A DNA stretch of 64,000 nucleotides, from the NCBI RefSeq assembly GCF_006547145.1, contig NZ_CP041244.1:6324001-6388000 (forward strand), in the 5' to 3' direction. This DNA comes from Actinomadura sp. WMMA1423 (GTDB lineage Bacteria > Actinomycetota > Actinomycetes > Streptosporangiales > Streptosporangiaceae). The translations under genes and the position numbers were made by a program. The notes beneath the pieces are model-generated. The model was not told the origin of the DNA. It did no database searches and saw only the letters and a list, made by a program, of their open reading frames with translations. Positions 53,114 through 62,005 of the stretch are shown here, piece by piece (positions within the stretch are counted from its first letter, which is position 1; every line of letters starts with the position of its first letter).

Positions 53114-54508
53114 ATGGAAGATGTGACCCGCATCGTGATCATCGGAGGAGGCCCGGGCGGTTACGAGGCCGCGCTCGTCGCGGCGCAGCTCGGCGCCGAC
53201 GTGACCGTCATCGAACGGGACGGTCCGGGCGGCGCGTGCGTGCTCACCGACTGCGTGCCCTCCAAGACGCTCATCGCCACCTCGACCCGCATCGCGGTCA
53301 TGTCGGAGTCGGCCGGTCTCGGGCTGCGCTTCAACGGCGGCCCGGACGGGATCGTCGGCGCCCTGGAAGCCGACATGGCCACCGTCAACAAGCGCGTGAA
53401 GGACCTCGCGCGGGCCCAGTCGTTCGACGTCGCCGAACGGCTCGCCTACGAGGAGGTCAAGATCGTCCGCGGCGAGGCGCGGCTGGTGGAGCCGCATGTC
53501 GTGGCGGTCGGCGAGCGCCGCATCCGCGCCGACATCGTGCTGATCGCGACCGGCGCGACGCCGCGCGTGCTGCCCGGCGCCGAGCCGGACGGCGAGCGCA
53601 TCCTGAACTGGCGCCAGCTCTACGACCTGCCCGAGCTGCCCGAGGAGCTGATCGTGGTCGGCTCGGGCGTCACGGGCGCGGAGCTGGCCGGGGCGTACCT
53701 GTCGCTCGGCTCGAAGGTGACGCTGGTGTCCTCGCGGGACCGGATCCTGCCGACGGAGGACGCCGACGCCGCGGCCGTCCTGCAGGAGGTTTTCCTGCGG
53801 CGCGGCATGAACGTCATGTCGCGGTCGCGGGCGGCGGCCGTGGAGCGGTCGGGGAACGGCGTGATCGTCACCCTGGAGGACGGGACGAAGGTCGAGGGCA
53901 CGCACTGCCTGATGACCGTCGGGATGGTCCCGAACACCAAGGGCATCGGTCTGGAGGAGGTCGGCGTGCGGTGCGACGCGCGCGGCTTCGTCGAGGTCGA
54001 CAAGGTGTCTCGGACGTCCGTCCCGCACATCTACGCCTCCGGCGACTGCACGGGCATCCTCATGCTGGCGTCCGTGGCGGGCATGCAGGGGCGCATCGCG
54101 ATGTGGCACGCGCTGGGCGAGGCGGTGCAGCCGCTGAAGCTCGGCTGGGTCGCCTCCAACATCTTCACCGACCCCGAGGTCGCGTCGGTCGGCGTGACGC
54201 AGCACATGGTCGACTCCGGCGACGTCAACGCCCGGACGGTCATGCTGCCGCTGTTCACCAACGCGCGCGCCAAGATGCAGGGCTTCGAGGACGGTTTCGT
54301 CAAGCTCTTCTGCCGCCCGTCCACGGGGATCGTGCTCGGCGGCGTGATCGTGGCGCCCCGGGCGAGCGAGCTGATCCTGGGCGTGTCGATCGCCGTCCAG
54401 CAGCACCTCACCGTCGACCAGGTGGCGCACACGTTCGCGGTCTACCCGTCGCTGTCGGGGAGCGTCACCGAGGCGTCCCGCCGGCTGATGGCCGAGCACG
54501 CCTACTGA
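53114..54508 (+). CDS. lpdA: LpdA-type flavoprotein (NAD(P)H-quinone dehydrogenase)
   Basis: 464 residues, class I pyridine nucleotide-disulfide oxidoreductase fold: FAD motif IVIIGGGPGGYEAAL, second Rossmann motif VGSGVTGAELAGAYLSLGSKVTLV, and YASGDCTG. The redox segment reads GGACVLTDCVPSKTL, with both Cys of a C-x4-C pair. The C-terminal HxH-P-T catalytic dyad of lipoamide dehydrogenase is replaced by VYPSLSGSVTEASRR. That matches mycobacterial LpdA (Rv3303c), a quinone reductase rather than a lipoamide dehydrogenase. A weak ribosome site (AGTAGGA) precedes the ATG. Confidence 0.92.
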   Translation: MEDVTRIVIIGGGPGGYEAALVAAQLGADVTVIERDGPGGACVLTDCVPSKTLIATSTRIAVMSESAGLGLRFNGGPDGIVGALEADMATVNKRVKDLARAQSFDVAERLAYEEVKIVRGEARLVEPHVVAVGERRIRADIVLIATGATPRVLPGAEPDGERILNWRQLYDLPELPEELIVVGSGVTGAELAGAYLSLGSKVTLVSSRDRILPTEDADAAAVLQEVFLRRGMNVMSRSRAAAVERSGNGVIVTLEDGTKVEGTHCLMTVGMVPNTKGIGLEEVGVRCDARGFVEVDKVSRTSVPHIYASGDCTGILMLASVAGMQGRIAMWHALGEAVQPLKLGWVASNIFTDPEVASVGVTQHMVDSGDVNARTVMLPLFTNARAKMQGFEDGFVKLFCRPSTGIVLGGVIVAPRASELILGVSIAVQQHLTVDQVAHTFAVYPSLSGSVTEASRRLMAEHAY

Positions 54509-54532
54509 GAGGCGTGCCCGGCCGGGCCTTTA

Positions 54533-55816
54533 CTAGAAGTAGCGCAGGGCCACGTAGACCCACGCCATCACCGTGCTCATGACCGTGACGACGATCCCGT
54601 ACCGGGTGAACTGCCAGAAGCTGATCCGGTTGCCGGTCTTGGCGGCGATGCCGATCGCGACCACGTTGGCGCTCGCGGCGACGGCCGTCCCGTTGCCGCC
54701 GAAGTCGGCGCCGAGAGCGAACGACCACCACAGCGCCTGCGCGGTCGTCGGGTCGGGCGCGCCCGCGGCCATCCCCTCCACGATCGGCGCCATGGTCGCC
54801 GCGTAGGGGATGTTGTCGAAGAAGGCGCCCAGCACGGCCGACCCGAACAGCAGGGCGGTGGCGGCGGCGAAGTAGTTGTCGCCCACCGCGTCCGCCGACC
54901 AGGTGCCGATCCTCTCGATGACGCCGGTGTGCCCGAGCCCGGCGACCATGATGAACAGCCCCATGAAGAAGACCAGGACGGGCCACTCCACCTCTTCGAG
55001 GACGTCGGAGACCTGGACGCGCGACACCAGCAGCATCACGCCCGCGCCGACGAGCGCGACGATGGACGGCTCGACGTGCACCACCGAGTGCAGCGAGAAC
55101 CCGACGATGACGAGGCCGAGCACGACCAGGCACCGCGTCAGCAGCGCCGGATCGGTGATCGCCTTGCGCTCGTCCAGCGACATGACCTCGGAGGCGTACC
55201 GCTCGTCGTACCTGAAAGAGGAGCGGAACAGCACCCGCGCCAGCAGCACGAACGCGATGAACACGATCACGACGATCGGCGCCATGTGGACGAGGAAGTC
55301 GTTGAACGTCAGCCCCGCCCGGCTGGCGATGATGATGTTCGGCGGATCCCCGATCAGGGTCGCGGCGCCGCCGATGTTGGACGCCAGCACCTCGGCGATG
55401 AGGTAGGGGTGGGCCGGGATGCGCAGCCGGTTGCAGACCACCACCGTCACCGGCGCCACCAGCATGATCGTGGTGACGTTGTCCAGGAACGGCGACGCGA
55501 TCGCGGTGATGAGCATCAGCATCACCAGCAGCCGGTAGGGCCTGCCCTTGGACCGCTTGGCCGCCCAGATCGCCAGGTAGTCGAAGAGCCCGGTGCCCTT
55601 GACGACCCCCACGATGACCATCATCCCGAACAGCAGGAAGATGACGTTCCAGTCGATCCCGTCGTGCTCGGAGAAGAAGACCTCGGCGCCGGGGGTGAGC
55701 CCGAGCACCGTCATCACTCCGGCCGCGATGAGGACGACCTTGACCTTGTCGACCTTCTCGGTCGCGATGAAGAAGAACGCGACCACGAACACGGCGAGCG
55801 CCGCGACCGCGGTCAC
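54533..55816 (-). CDS. ArsB/NhaD-superfamily (SLC13-like) permease
   Basis: 427 residues, about eleven or twelve helices in two repeats. Repeat marks are ITAIASPFLDNVTTIMLVAPVTVVV with IGGAATLIGDPPNIIIAS, and GAFFDNIPYAATMAPIVEGM with LGADFGGNGTAVAASANVVAIGIA. These DNxT and GDPPN segments occur in Na+/H+ antiporters of the NhaD type, in ArsB-like carriers and in the P protein; the ion cannot be told. GTG start. It lies 40 bp after a CBS-domain gene on the same strand, so CBS control of the transporter is plausible. Confidence 0.9.
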   Translation of the reverse strand: MTAVAALAVFVVAFFFIATEKVDKVKVVLIAAGVMTVLGLTPGAEVFFSEHDGIDWNVIFLLFGMMVIVGVVKGTGLFDYLAIWAAKRSKGRPYRLLVMLMLITAIASPFLDNVTTIMLVAPVTVVVCNRLRIPAHPYLIAEVLASNIGGAATLIGDPPNIIIASRAGLTFNDFLVHMAPIVVIVFIAFVLLARVLFRSSFRYDERYASEVMSLDERKAITDPALLTRCLVVLGLVIVGFSLHSVVHVEPSIVALVGAGVMLLVSRVQVSDVLEEVEWPVLVFFMGLFIMVAGLGHTGVIERIGTWSADAVGDNYFAAATALLFGSAVLGAFFDNIPYAATMAPIVEGMAAGAPDPTTAQALWWSFALGADFGGNGTAVAASANVVAIGIAAKTGNRISFWQFTRYGIVVTVMSTVMAWVYVALRYF

Positions 55817-55856
55817 CGAACGCCCTCTCGCCGGGGGGCCGCGGGGGAGGCGGGGC

Positions 55857-56315
55857 TCAGTCGCCGGGCCTGGCCAGCGCCAGCGCCGACAGCAGCCGGT
55901 CGAGCGTGACCGCGCCGGCCAGGAGCCCGGCCTCGTCCACCACGGCGACGAGGGGGCTGCGCTGCCGGGCCATCAGCGTGGCCAGTTCCAGCAGCGTCGC
56001 GGACGGTTTGACGATCACCGGGCGGGGAGTGGGCGTTGCGAGGCAGTCGCCGACCGTGAGGTCGCGGATCTCGTACCAGAACGTGTCGGCGTGGGCCTCG
56101 TCCACCGTCCGGGTCAGCGCCGGGTCCTCCTGGAAGGCGACGGGGACCGCCAGCCGCAGCACCTGGGTGCCGGGCAGGACGACGATCGGCCGCTGCGCCT
56201 CGTCGATCACGATCAGCCCGGGCAGCCGCCCGAGCGCCATGACCTGGATCGCGTGGGCGATGGAGTCGCCCAGGGTCACGGTCGGCACCTGTACGGCGAT
56301 GTCCCGCGCTTGCAT
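55857..56315 (-). CDS. CBS-domain protein, likely regulator of the adjacent permease
   Basis: 152 residues from ATG 56315 with AAAGGA upstream; the longer frame upstream lacks a site. Two CBS motifs make one Bateman module: [39 protein letters not shown] and [60 protein letters not shown]. Such modules bind adenine nucleotides. First gene of a two-gene operon with the permease. Confidence 0.88.
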   Translation of the reverse strand: MQARDIAVQVPTVTLGDSIAHAIQVMALGRLPGLIVIDEAQRPIVVLPGTQVLRLAVPVAFQEDPALTRTVDEAHADTFWYEIRDLTVGDCLATPTPRPVIVKPSATLLELATLMARQRSPLVAVVDEAGLLAGAVTLDRLLSALALARPGD

Positions 56316-56633
56316 GGTGTCCTTTCGGCTTCCGGTAAGCCTGGTCCTCCGAGTGGATAGGGTCCTCCTTCTGGCGCCGGGGGCGGACCCGTCACGGGAC
56401 GGCCTCCGCGGTGCCATGGGCGGGGGACGGTGCCCGCCGCCCGTTCGCCGTGCCATGTGTCCGCCCCTTTCGTCCTGCGGCTTCCAGTCTTTTCGGCGGC
56501 GGCGCGAGTCCCCATCGGGCGCGGCACCCATATCCGGGGGGAGGGATCATGTATTTGCTGGTGGCCGCGCGTCCTTCCCCGACCGCGCGCCTAGGATGAG
56601 GGCGAGACCGGACGGCGACACTCGGGAGGCCCG
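56316..56633. other. 318-bp divergent intergenic region
   Basis: Separates the CBS operon from the response regulator. I see no gene, no strong hairpin and no consensus promoter; a TAGGAT box (56592-56597) with no matching -35 is the only candidate. Confidence 0.4.
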
Positions 56634-57293
56634 GTGCACACTCGGGAGTCCGCGACCCGGATCCTGCTCGCCGACGACCACGCGCTGGTGCGCCGGGGGC
56701 TGCGCCTGATCCTGGACGCCGAACCCGACCTGACCGTGGTGGCGGAGGCCGCCGACGGGGCGGAGGCGCTCGACGCGCTCGCCGCGGGCGGGGTCGACCT
56801 CGCGATCCTAGACATCGCGATGCCGCGGATGACGGGGCTGCAGGCCGCGCGGGAGGTCGGCCGCCGGTTCCCCGAGGTCCGGACGCTGATCCTGTCGATG
56901 TACGACAACGAGCAGTACCTGTTCGAGGCGCTGAAGGCGGGCGCGTCCGGCTACGTGCTGAAGTCCGTCGCCGACCGCGACCTGCTGCACGCCGTCCGCG
57001 CCGCGATGCGCGGCGAGCCGTTCCTGTACCCGGCCGCCGTGACCGCGCTGATCCGCGAGTACCTCTCCCGGGACCGGGGCGGGGAGGGGCCCGACGGCAT
57101 CCTGACGCCGCGCGAGGAGGAGATCATCAAGCTGGTCGCGGAGGGGTACTCCTCCAAGCGGATCGCCGAGACCCTCACGATCAGCGTCAAGACCGTCGAC
57201 CGGCACCGCGCGAACATCCTCGGCAAGCTCGGGATGCGCGACCGGCTGGAGCTGACGAAGTACGCGATCCGCGTCGGCCTCGTCGAGCCCTGA
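56634..57293 (+). CDS. NarL/FixJ-family response regulator
   Basis: 219 residues from GTG 56634 with GGGAGG upstream. The receiver domain has Asp14/Asp15, the phospho-acceptor Asp60 in LAILDIAMPRMTGLQ, and the Lys in SGYVLKSVAD. The C-terminal GerE/LuxR HTH reads LTPREEEIIKLVAEGYSSKRIAETLTISVKTVDRHRANILGKLGMRDRLELTKYAIRVGL. It is convergent with a sensor kinase gene 28 bp away, its likely partner. The targets are unknown. Confidence 0.94.
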   Translation: MHTRESATRILLADDHALVRRGLRLILDAEPDLTVVAEAADGAEALDALAAGGVDLAILDIAMPRMTGLQAAREVGRRFPEVRTLILSMYDNEQYLFEALKAGASGYVLKSVADRDLLHAVRAAMRGEPFLYPAAVTALIREYLSRDRGGEGPDGILTPREEEIIKLVAEGYSSKRIAETLTISVKTVDRHRANILGKLGMRDRLELTKYAIRVGLVEP

Positions 57294-57321
57294 CGGGCTG
57301 CGGGGCGGCGGGGCGGGGGGC

Positions 57322-58296
57322 TCAGCCGCGGCGGTCGCCGCGCGGCGGGACGACCAGCCGCACCTCGGTGCCGCCGCCGTCCGCCGGGCCGATCGTCAGC
57401 TGCGCGCCGATGAGCATCGCGCGCTCCCGCATGCCGTGGATGCCCGACCCCACCCTGGCGGGCGGCCCGGACCCGTCGTCCACCACGCGCAGGACGACGC
57501 GCCCGTCCGCGTCCTGGGCGAGCGACAGCTCGGCGTTCCGCGCCCCCGAGTGCCGCCACACGTTCGTCAGGCTCTCCTGCGCGATCCGGTAGACGACCAG
57601 CTCGGCGTCCGCGCCGAGGCCTTCCAGCCCGGACTGGACGCGGCGGGTCACCCGCGGGCCGCCCGTCCCGGAGAAGTCCGTGGCGAGGGCCGTGAGCGCG
57701 CTGGTCAGGCCCAGGTCGTCCAGGACGCCGGGACGCAGCCGCCGGGCGACGCGGCGCACCTCGTCCAGGCTGGACCGGACGGTCTCCTGGACGTCCCGCA
57801 GCTCCTCCGCGACCTCCTCCGGCGCACGGTCCACCACCGACCTCAGCCCGAGCAGCACGACGGTGAGGCTCTGCCCGATCTCGTCGTGGAGCTCCTGGGC
57901 GATGCGGCGGCGCTCCGCCTCCTGGGCGTCCAGCACGAGGGCGGTGCTGGAGCTGCGGTCGGCCTCCAGCCGGTCGAGCATCGCGTTGAACTGGTCGACC
58001 ACATGGAACAGGTCGCCGTGCCCGCCGGGCGGCAGCCGGTCGCCGGAGCGCAGCGAGTCCAGGCGCGCCATCAGCGCGGTGAGCCCCGCCAGCGGCGCCA
58101 GGCTGGCGCGCAGCAGGAACGCGTTCGCCGCCACCATCACCGCCAGCCCGGCCAGCAGCACGAACAGCTCGCGCATCAGGATCGGCGTCGACACGGTGAC
58201 GGGCCCCACCGCCAGCACGAGCGTGCCGATCACGAAGATCAGGCCGTTGATGCCGAGGATGCGCCAGAACAGCGCCGACGCGGGTGTCCTGCTCAT
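57322..58296 (-). CDS. NarL-system sensor histidine kinase
   Basis: 324 residues from ATG 58296 (ATG 58314 is possible). Two N-terminal helices (ILGINGLIFVIGTLVLAVG and LFVLLAGLAVMVAANAFLL) with only a short outer loop, a HAMP-like region, then the HisKA_3 box AQEAERRRIAQELHDEIGQSLTVVLLGL with His137. The ATPase part (ESLTNVWRHSGA, VVDDGSGPPARVGSGIHGMRERA) is of the NarX/DesK type. The absent outer domain suggests it senses the membrane or an intramembrane signal. Partner of the response regulator coded convergently. Confidence 0.92.
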   Translation of the reverse strand: MSRTPASALFWRILGINGLIFVIGTLVLAVGPVTVSTPILMRELFVLLAGLAVMVAANAFLLRASLAPLAGLTALMARLDSLRSGDRLPPGGHGDLFHVVDQFNAMLDRLEADRSSSTALVLDAQEAERRRIAQELHDEIGQSLTVVLLGLRSVVDRAPEEVAEELRDVQETVRSSLDEVRRVARRLRPGVLDDLGLTSALTALATDFSGTGGPRVTRRVQSGLEGLGADAELVVYRIAQESLTNVWRHSGARNAELSLAQDADGRVVLRVVDDGSGPPARVGSGIHGMRERAMLIGAQLTIGPADGGGTEVRLVVPPRGDRRG

Positions 58297-58358
58297 GGGA
58301 CCACGCCACCGCATGGGGGCGCGTTCTGTCCATGGAACCGGGTCACGGGGGGCACCCC

Positions 58359-59840
58359 TCAGAAGCCTCCGAAGTCGCCGCCTCCGCCTCCGAAGTCGCC
58401 CCCGCCTCCGAAGTCGCCGCCTCCGAAGTCGCCCCCGCCTCCGAAGTCGCCGCCTCCGAAGTCCCAGCCGCCGCCGATGTCGCCGTCGCCCCCGCCTCCG
58501 TCGCCGCCGCCGCCGAAGTCTCCGCCGTAGCCGCCCCAGCCGCCGCCCAGCATGGAGCCGAGCGCGGTGCCGATCAGCAGGCCGCTGAGCAGGTCCATCC
58601 CGCCGTAGCCGTAGTAGTAGCCCCCCGCGTAGGGGGCGTAGGCGGGTCCGGCGTTCCAGTACGGCCGCCGCTCCCCGCCCACCGGAACCATGCGGACGTC
58701 CGGGTCGCCGCCGCGCAGGACGGCTTCCGCGTCGGCCGCGCACGCCGGGACGGAACGGGCGGTGCCGCCGGGCGGCGCCCACGTCACGTCCTGGACGGAC
58801 GGCCCGTGCTGCGGGTTGAAGAAGCACGGCGCGCGCCGCTCGGGCACGGGTTCGCCGGCGAGCCGGGCGCGCGTCGCGGTCATGAAGTAGCGGCCGTCTT
58901 CCAGCGCGGTGGTGACGTCCTGCATGTCCTGCGGGCGGGTGGCGCGCTCGGTCGCCTGCTTGGCCTGGTCGTAGGAGTTCATCGCGCGCTCGTAGTCGGC
59001 GCGGGTGTCGGGGTCGAGCCCGGTATCCATCACGTTCAGGTCGAGGCGGGCGATGTCCTCGCCGAGGAGGGTCACGTCCTCCTGCACACCGGCCTTGAGG
59101 TCGGCCATCTCGCGGGCCGCGCGCTCGCGCCGCTTCCTGCGTGCGGTGAGCATGACGCCCACGACGGCTCCCACCACCAGTACCAGCAGGCCGAGCAGCA
59201 CGTACCCGACCGTCGCGCTGGACCTGGAGTCGCCGGCGGCCTTCTTCTCGGCGAGGTCGCCGAACTGGATCAGCCGCTGCTTGAGCGGGGCGCCCTCGGT
59301 GCGGGTGACCAGCTGGTTGATCTCCGCGCGGTCCAGCTTCTTGGAGATCGCGCCCATCCGGCCGCCGTCGGCGGTGACCGCGACGAAGGTCTCGCCCTTT
59401 CCGACGCGCTCGGCGACGGCCGGGAGCATCTGCCGGACCTGGGTGGAAGTGATGTCGTTGCGGACGACCACGGCGCGGATGTCGGCCTCGCCGTCGCCGC
59501 CCAGGGACGTCTCGATCTCGTTCCTGTCGGCCGGGGACAGCGGGTTCCCGGCGCCGCTCGTCACGTAGAGGCGTGAGTCGATCAGGCCCTTGGCGATCTG
59601 GCCCACGGTGTCGTCGGCCGGCGCCTTCGGGACCGCGGCCTGCGCCGCGAACCCCGCCTGGGCCGCGACCCCCGCCTGGGCCGCGACCCCCGCCTGGGCC
59701 GCGGTCTTCGGCGCCGTGACCTGTGCCGTGGCGGCGACCGCCGGGGCGGCCAGGGCGAAGGCCGGAGCGGCGACGGCGACGATGACCGCCGACACGGCGC
59801 CCCCGCGAGCCGCCCGGATCACCCTGTTCTCGGTGCTCAT
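58359..59840 (-). CDS. Membrane-anchored protein with TPM-like region and Gly/Asp/Phe-rich tail
   Basis: 493 residues. The signal-like N-terminus (GGAVSAVIVAVAAPAFALAAPAVAATA) runs into AAQAGVAAQAG repeats. An exported TPM-like domain follows (IAKGLIDSRLYVTSG..., ADIRAVVVRNDITSTQVRQMLPAVAERVGKGETFVAVTADGG). A membrane helix (VGYVLLGLLVLVVGAVVGVML) with a basic stop comes near residue 230. Then there is a cytosolic coiled region (about 245-320), a small Cys-containing domain, and a tail of GGGGDFGG repeats ending GGF. Tail repeats are visible in DNA at 58362-58520. Function unknown; TPM proteins act in membrane and photosystem quality control. Confidence 0.78.
   Translation of the reverse strand: MSTENRVIRAARGGAVSAVIVAVAAPAFALAAPAVAATAQVTAPKTAAQAGVAAQAGVAAQAGFAAQAAVPKAPADDTVGQIAKGLIDSRLYVTSGAGNPLSPADRNEIETSLGGDGEADIRAVVVRNDITSTQVRQMLPAVAERVGKGETFVAVTADGGRMGAISKKLDRAEINQLVTRTEGAPLKQRLIQFGDLAEKKAAGDSRSSATVGYVLLGLLVLVVGAVVGVMLTARRKRRERAAREMADLKAGVQEDVTLLGEDIARLDLNVMDTGLDPDTRADYERAMNSYDQAKQATERATRPQDMQDVTTALEDGRYFMTATRARLAGEPVPERRAPCFFNPQHGPSVQDVTWAPPGGTARSVPACAADAEAVLRGGDPDVRMVPVGGERRPYWNAGPAYAPYAGGYYYGYGGMDLLSGLLIGTALGSMLGGGWGGYGGDFGGGGDGGGGDGDIGGGWDFGGGDFGGGGDFGGGDFGGGGDFGGGGGDFGGF
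58362..58520 (-). repeat. Imperfect 12-21 bp repeats coding the Gly/Asp/Phe tail
   Basis: Repeated TCCGAAGTCGCC blocks (plus-strand sense) at variable spacing encode GGDFGGG units on the minus strand. All spacings keep the reading frame. Confidence 0.8.
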
Positions 59841-59934
59841 CTTCTCAGTCTGCCCACGTGGACGCGGCGATGCGTCGTTCGCGGGACGGATTTGAGGACA
59901 TCCGGAATGGGGATCGCACCCCATCCGGCGGACC

Positions 59935-59962
59935 CCGGCCGGAAAGTAGGATGTCCGGCCGG
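59935..59962 (-). terminator. Hairpin after the carboxylase gene
   Basis: CCGGCCGGA and its complement around a 10-nt loop, 72 bp beyond the stop of the carboxylase gene and before the TPM-like gene. Confidence 0.55.
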
Positions 59963-60033
59963 CGTCCGGCGGCCCGGCGGCGGCGCCCTGGTCCCTGCAC
60001 CGGCCGAGGGTGCCGTGCCGCCGGGCGCCGCGG

Positions 60034-61800
60034 TCAGCTGTCCTTGATCTCGCAGATCACCGCGCCCGCGGAGACCGTCTGGCCCACCTCCGCGGACAGG
60101 CCGGTGAGCGTCCCGGCCTTGTGCGCGGTCAGCGGCTGCTCCATCTTCATGGCCTCCAGGACCACGATGGTGTCGCCGGCCGCCACGGTCGCGCCCTCCT
60201 CGACTAGGAGCTTGACGATGGTGCCCTGCATCGGGCTGACCAGGGAGTCGCCGGACGCCTGCGCGGCGCCGCCCTTCTTGGCGCCGCGCCGCCTGGCGGG
60301 CGCCGAGCCGCCCGCGGCGGGGGCCGCGGAGGCGCCGAGCCCGGCGGGCAGCACGACCTCGATGCGGCGGCCGCCGACCTCGACGGTGACGCGCTCGCGC
60401 TCGCCCTCCGCCTCCTCGCCCGCCGGAGGAGCCTCGTAGGGCGGGATCCGGTTGTCGAACTCCGTCTCGATCCACCGGGTGTGGACGCTGAACGGGGTCT
60501 CGTCGTCCGCCGGGACGAACGCCGGGTCGTCCAGCACGGCCTGGTGGAACGGCAGGACGGTCGGCATGCCGTCGATGACGAACTCGGCGAGGGCGCGGCG
60601 GGAGCGCTCGACGGCCTGCCGCCGCGTCGCGCCCGTCACGATCAGCTTGGCGATCAGGGAGTCGAACGCCTGCGGGACGGTCTGCCCCGCCTCGTAGCCG
60701 GCGTCCAGGCGGACGCCGGGGCCCGTCGGGGGGTGCCAGGCGGTCAGGGTGCCGACGGCGGGCAGGAAGTTCCGCCCGGCGTCCTCGGCGTTCAGCCGGA
60801 ACTCGATCGAGTGGCCGCGCAGCTCCGGGTCGCCGTAGCCGAGCTCCTCGCCGTCCGCGACGCGGAACATCTCGCGGACGAGGTCGACCCCGGCGACCTC
60901 CTCGGTGACGGGGTGCTCGACCTGGAGGCGCGTGTTGACCTCGAGGAACGAGATCGTGCCGTCCTGGCCGACGAGGAACTCGCACGTCCCGGCGCCGACG
61001 TAGCCGGCCTCCTTCAGGATCGCCTTGGAGGAGGAGTACAGCAGCTCCAGCTGCTCCTCGGACAGGAACGGGGCCGGCGCCTCCTCGACGAGCTTCTGGT
61101 GGCGCCGCTGGAGCGAGCAGTCGCGGGTGGACACGACGACCACGTTGCCGTGCTTGTCGGCCAGGCACTGCGTCTCGACGTGCCGGGGCTTGTCCAGGTA
61201 CCGCTCGACGAAGCACTCGCCGCGCCCGAAGGCGCCCACGGCCTCGCGGACGGCCGACTCGTACAGCTCGGGCACCTCCTCCAGCGTCCGGGCGACCTTC
61301 AGGCCGCGGCCGCCGCCGCCGAACGCGGCCTTGATAGCGATGGGCAGGCCGTGCTCCTCGGCGAACGCGACGACCTCGTCGGCGCCCGACACCGGGTCGG
61401 CGGTGCCGGCGACCAGCGGCGCGCCCACCCGCTGCGCGATGTGCCGGGCCTGCACCTTGTCGCCGAGCGCGGTGATCGCCGCGGGCGGCGGGCCGATCCA
61501 GGTCAGCCCCGCGTTCTCCACCGCGGCGGCGAAGTCGGCGTTCTCGGCCAGGAACCCGTAGCCGGGGTGCACGGCGTCGGCGCCGGCCTCCGACGCGATC
61601 TTCAACAGCTTCTCGATGTCCAGGTAGCTCTCGGCCGCCGTCTGCCCGCCCAGGGCGAACGCCTCGTCGGCGACCCGAACGTGCAGCGCCTCCAGATCGG
61701 GCTCGGCGTACACCGCCACACTGACCAGCCCCGCGTCGCGGCAGGCACGGGCGATACGGACCGCGATCTCGCCGCGGTTGGCGATCAGGACTTTGCGCAC
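60034..61800 (-). CDS. accA: Acyl-CoA carboxylase alpha subunit (biotin carboxylase plus BCCP)
   Basis: 588 residues from GTG 61800 with GGAGGAG 6 nt upstream. Biotin carboxylase domain ([79 protein letters not shown]), an Ala/Arg linker, and a C-terminal biotin domain with the biotinylated Lys552 in EAMKMEQP. It makes carboxybiotin for acetyl- or propionyl-CoA carboxylation (AccA3/PccA type); the beta subunit is not in the window. The upstream promoter is good. Confidence 0.94.
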   Translation of the reverse strand: MRKVLIANRGEIAVRIARACRDAGLVSVAVYAEPDLEALHVRVADEAFALGGQTAAESYLDIEKLLKIASEAGADAVHPGYGFLAENADFAAAVENAGLTWIGPPPAAITALGDKVQARHIAQRVGAPLVAGTADPVSGADEVVAFAEEHGLPIAIKAAFGGGGRGLKVARTLEEVPELYESAVREAVGAFGRGECFVERYLDKPRHVETQCLADKHGNVVVVSTRDCSLQRRHQKLVEEAPAPFLSEEQLELLYSSSKAILKEAGYVGAGTCEFLVGQDGTISFLEVNTRLQVEHPVTEEVAGVDLVREMFRVADGEELGYGDPELRGHSIEFRLNAEDAGRNFLPAVGTLTAWHPPTGPGVRLDAGYEAGQTVPQAFDSLIAKLIVTGATRRQAVERSRRALAEFVIDGMPTVLPFHQAVLDDPAFVPADDETPFSVHTRWIETEFDNRIPPYEAPPAGEEAEGERERVTVEVGGRRIEVVLPAGLGASAAPAAGGSAPARRRGAKKGGAAQASGDSLVSPMQGTIVKLLVEEGATVAAGDTIVVLEAMKMEQPLTAHKAGTLTGLSAEVGQTVSAGAVICEIKDS

Positions 61801-61832
61801 GTGGGTCTCCTCCTTCAACCTCGCAGGCAGTC

Positions 61833-61861
61833 TAGATAACCGCGATCCCAGGTTTTCGTAA
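61833..61861 (-). promoter_or_regulatory. Promoter of the acyl-CoA carboxylase gene
   Basis: Minus strand: TTACGA, 17-bp spacer, TATCTA, ending 32 bp before the GTG start. A small CCCCT-CCTTAT-AGGGG hairpin lies just upstream. Confidence 0.6.
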
Positions 61862-62005
61862 GCCCCTCCTTATAGGGGGCGCGGTCCCGGATAGCGGGAG
61901 GTTTCGCGAGAAAGCGGTACCCCCGAGGGGATCCCGGCTAGCGTCCGCTCCGTCTGATCAACGAACCCGCGGAACGACCCCCGTGCGGGTGTGAGAGGAG
62001 CCACC

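Noticed and set aside
52550-53126. Open frames reading through the 46-bp array as Gly/Val/Ala-rich peptides
   Set aside because: They exist only because the repeat unit lacks stops in that frame; no start signal, and they run antisense to the GGCT-like gene or into the lpdA promoter.
58284-59576. Plus-strand open frame with Ser/Glu/Ala repeats over the TPM-like gene
   Set aside because: It is the complement of the Gly/Asp/Phe repeats; the minus frame has a signal peptide, a helix and a full domain order.
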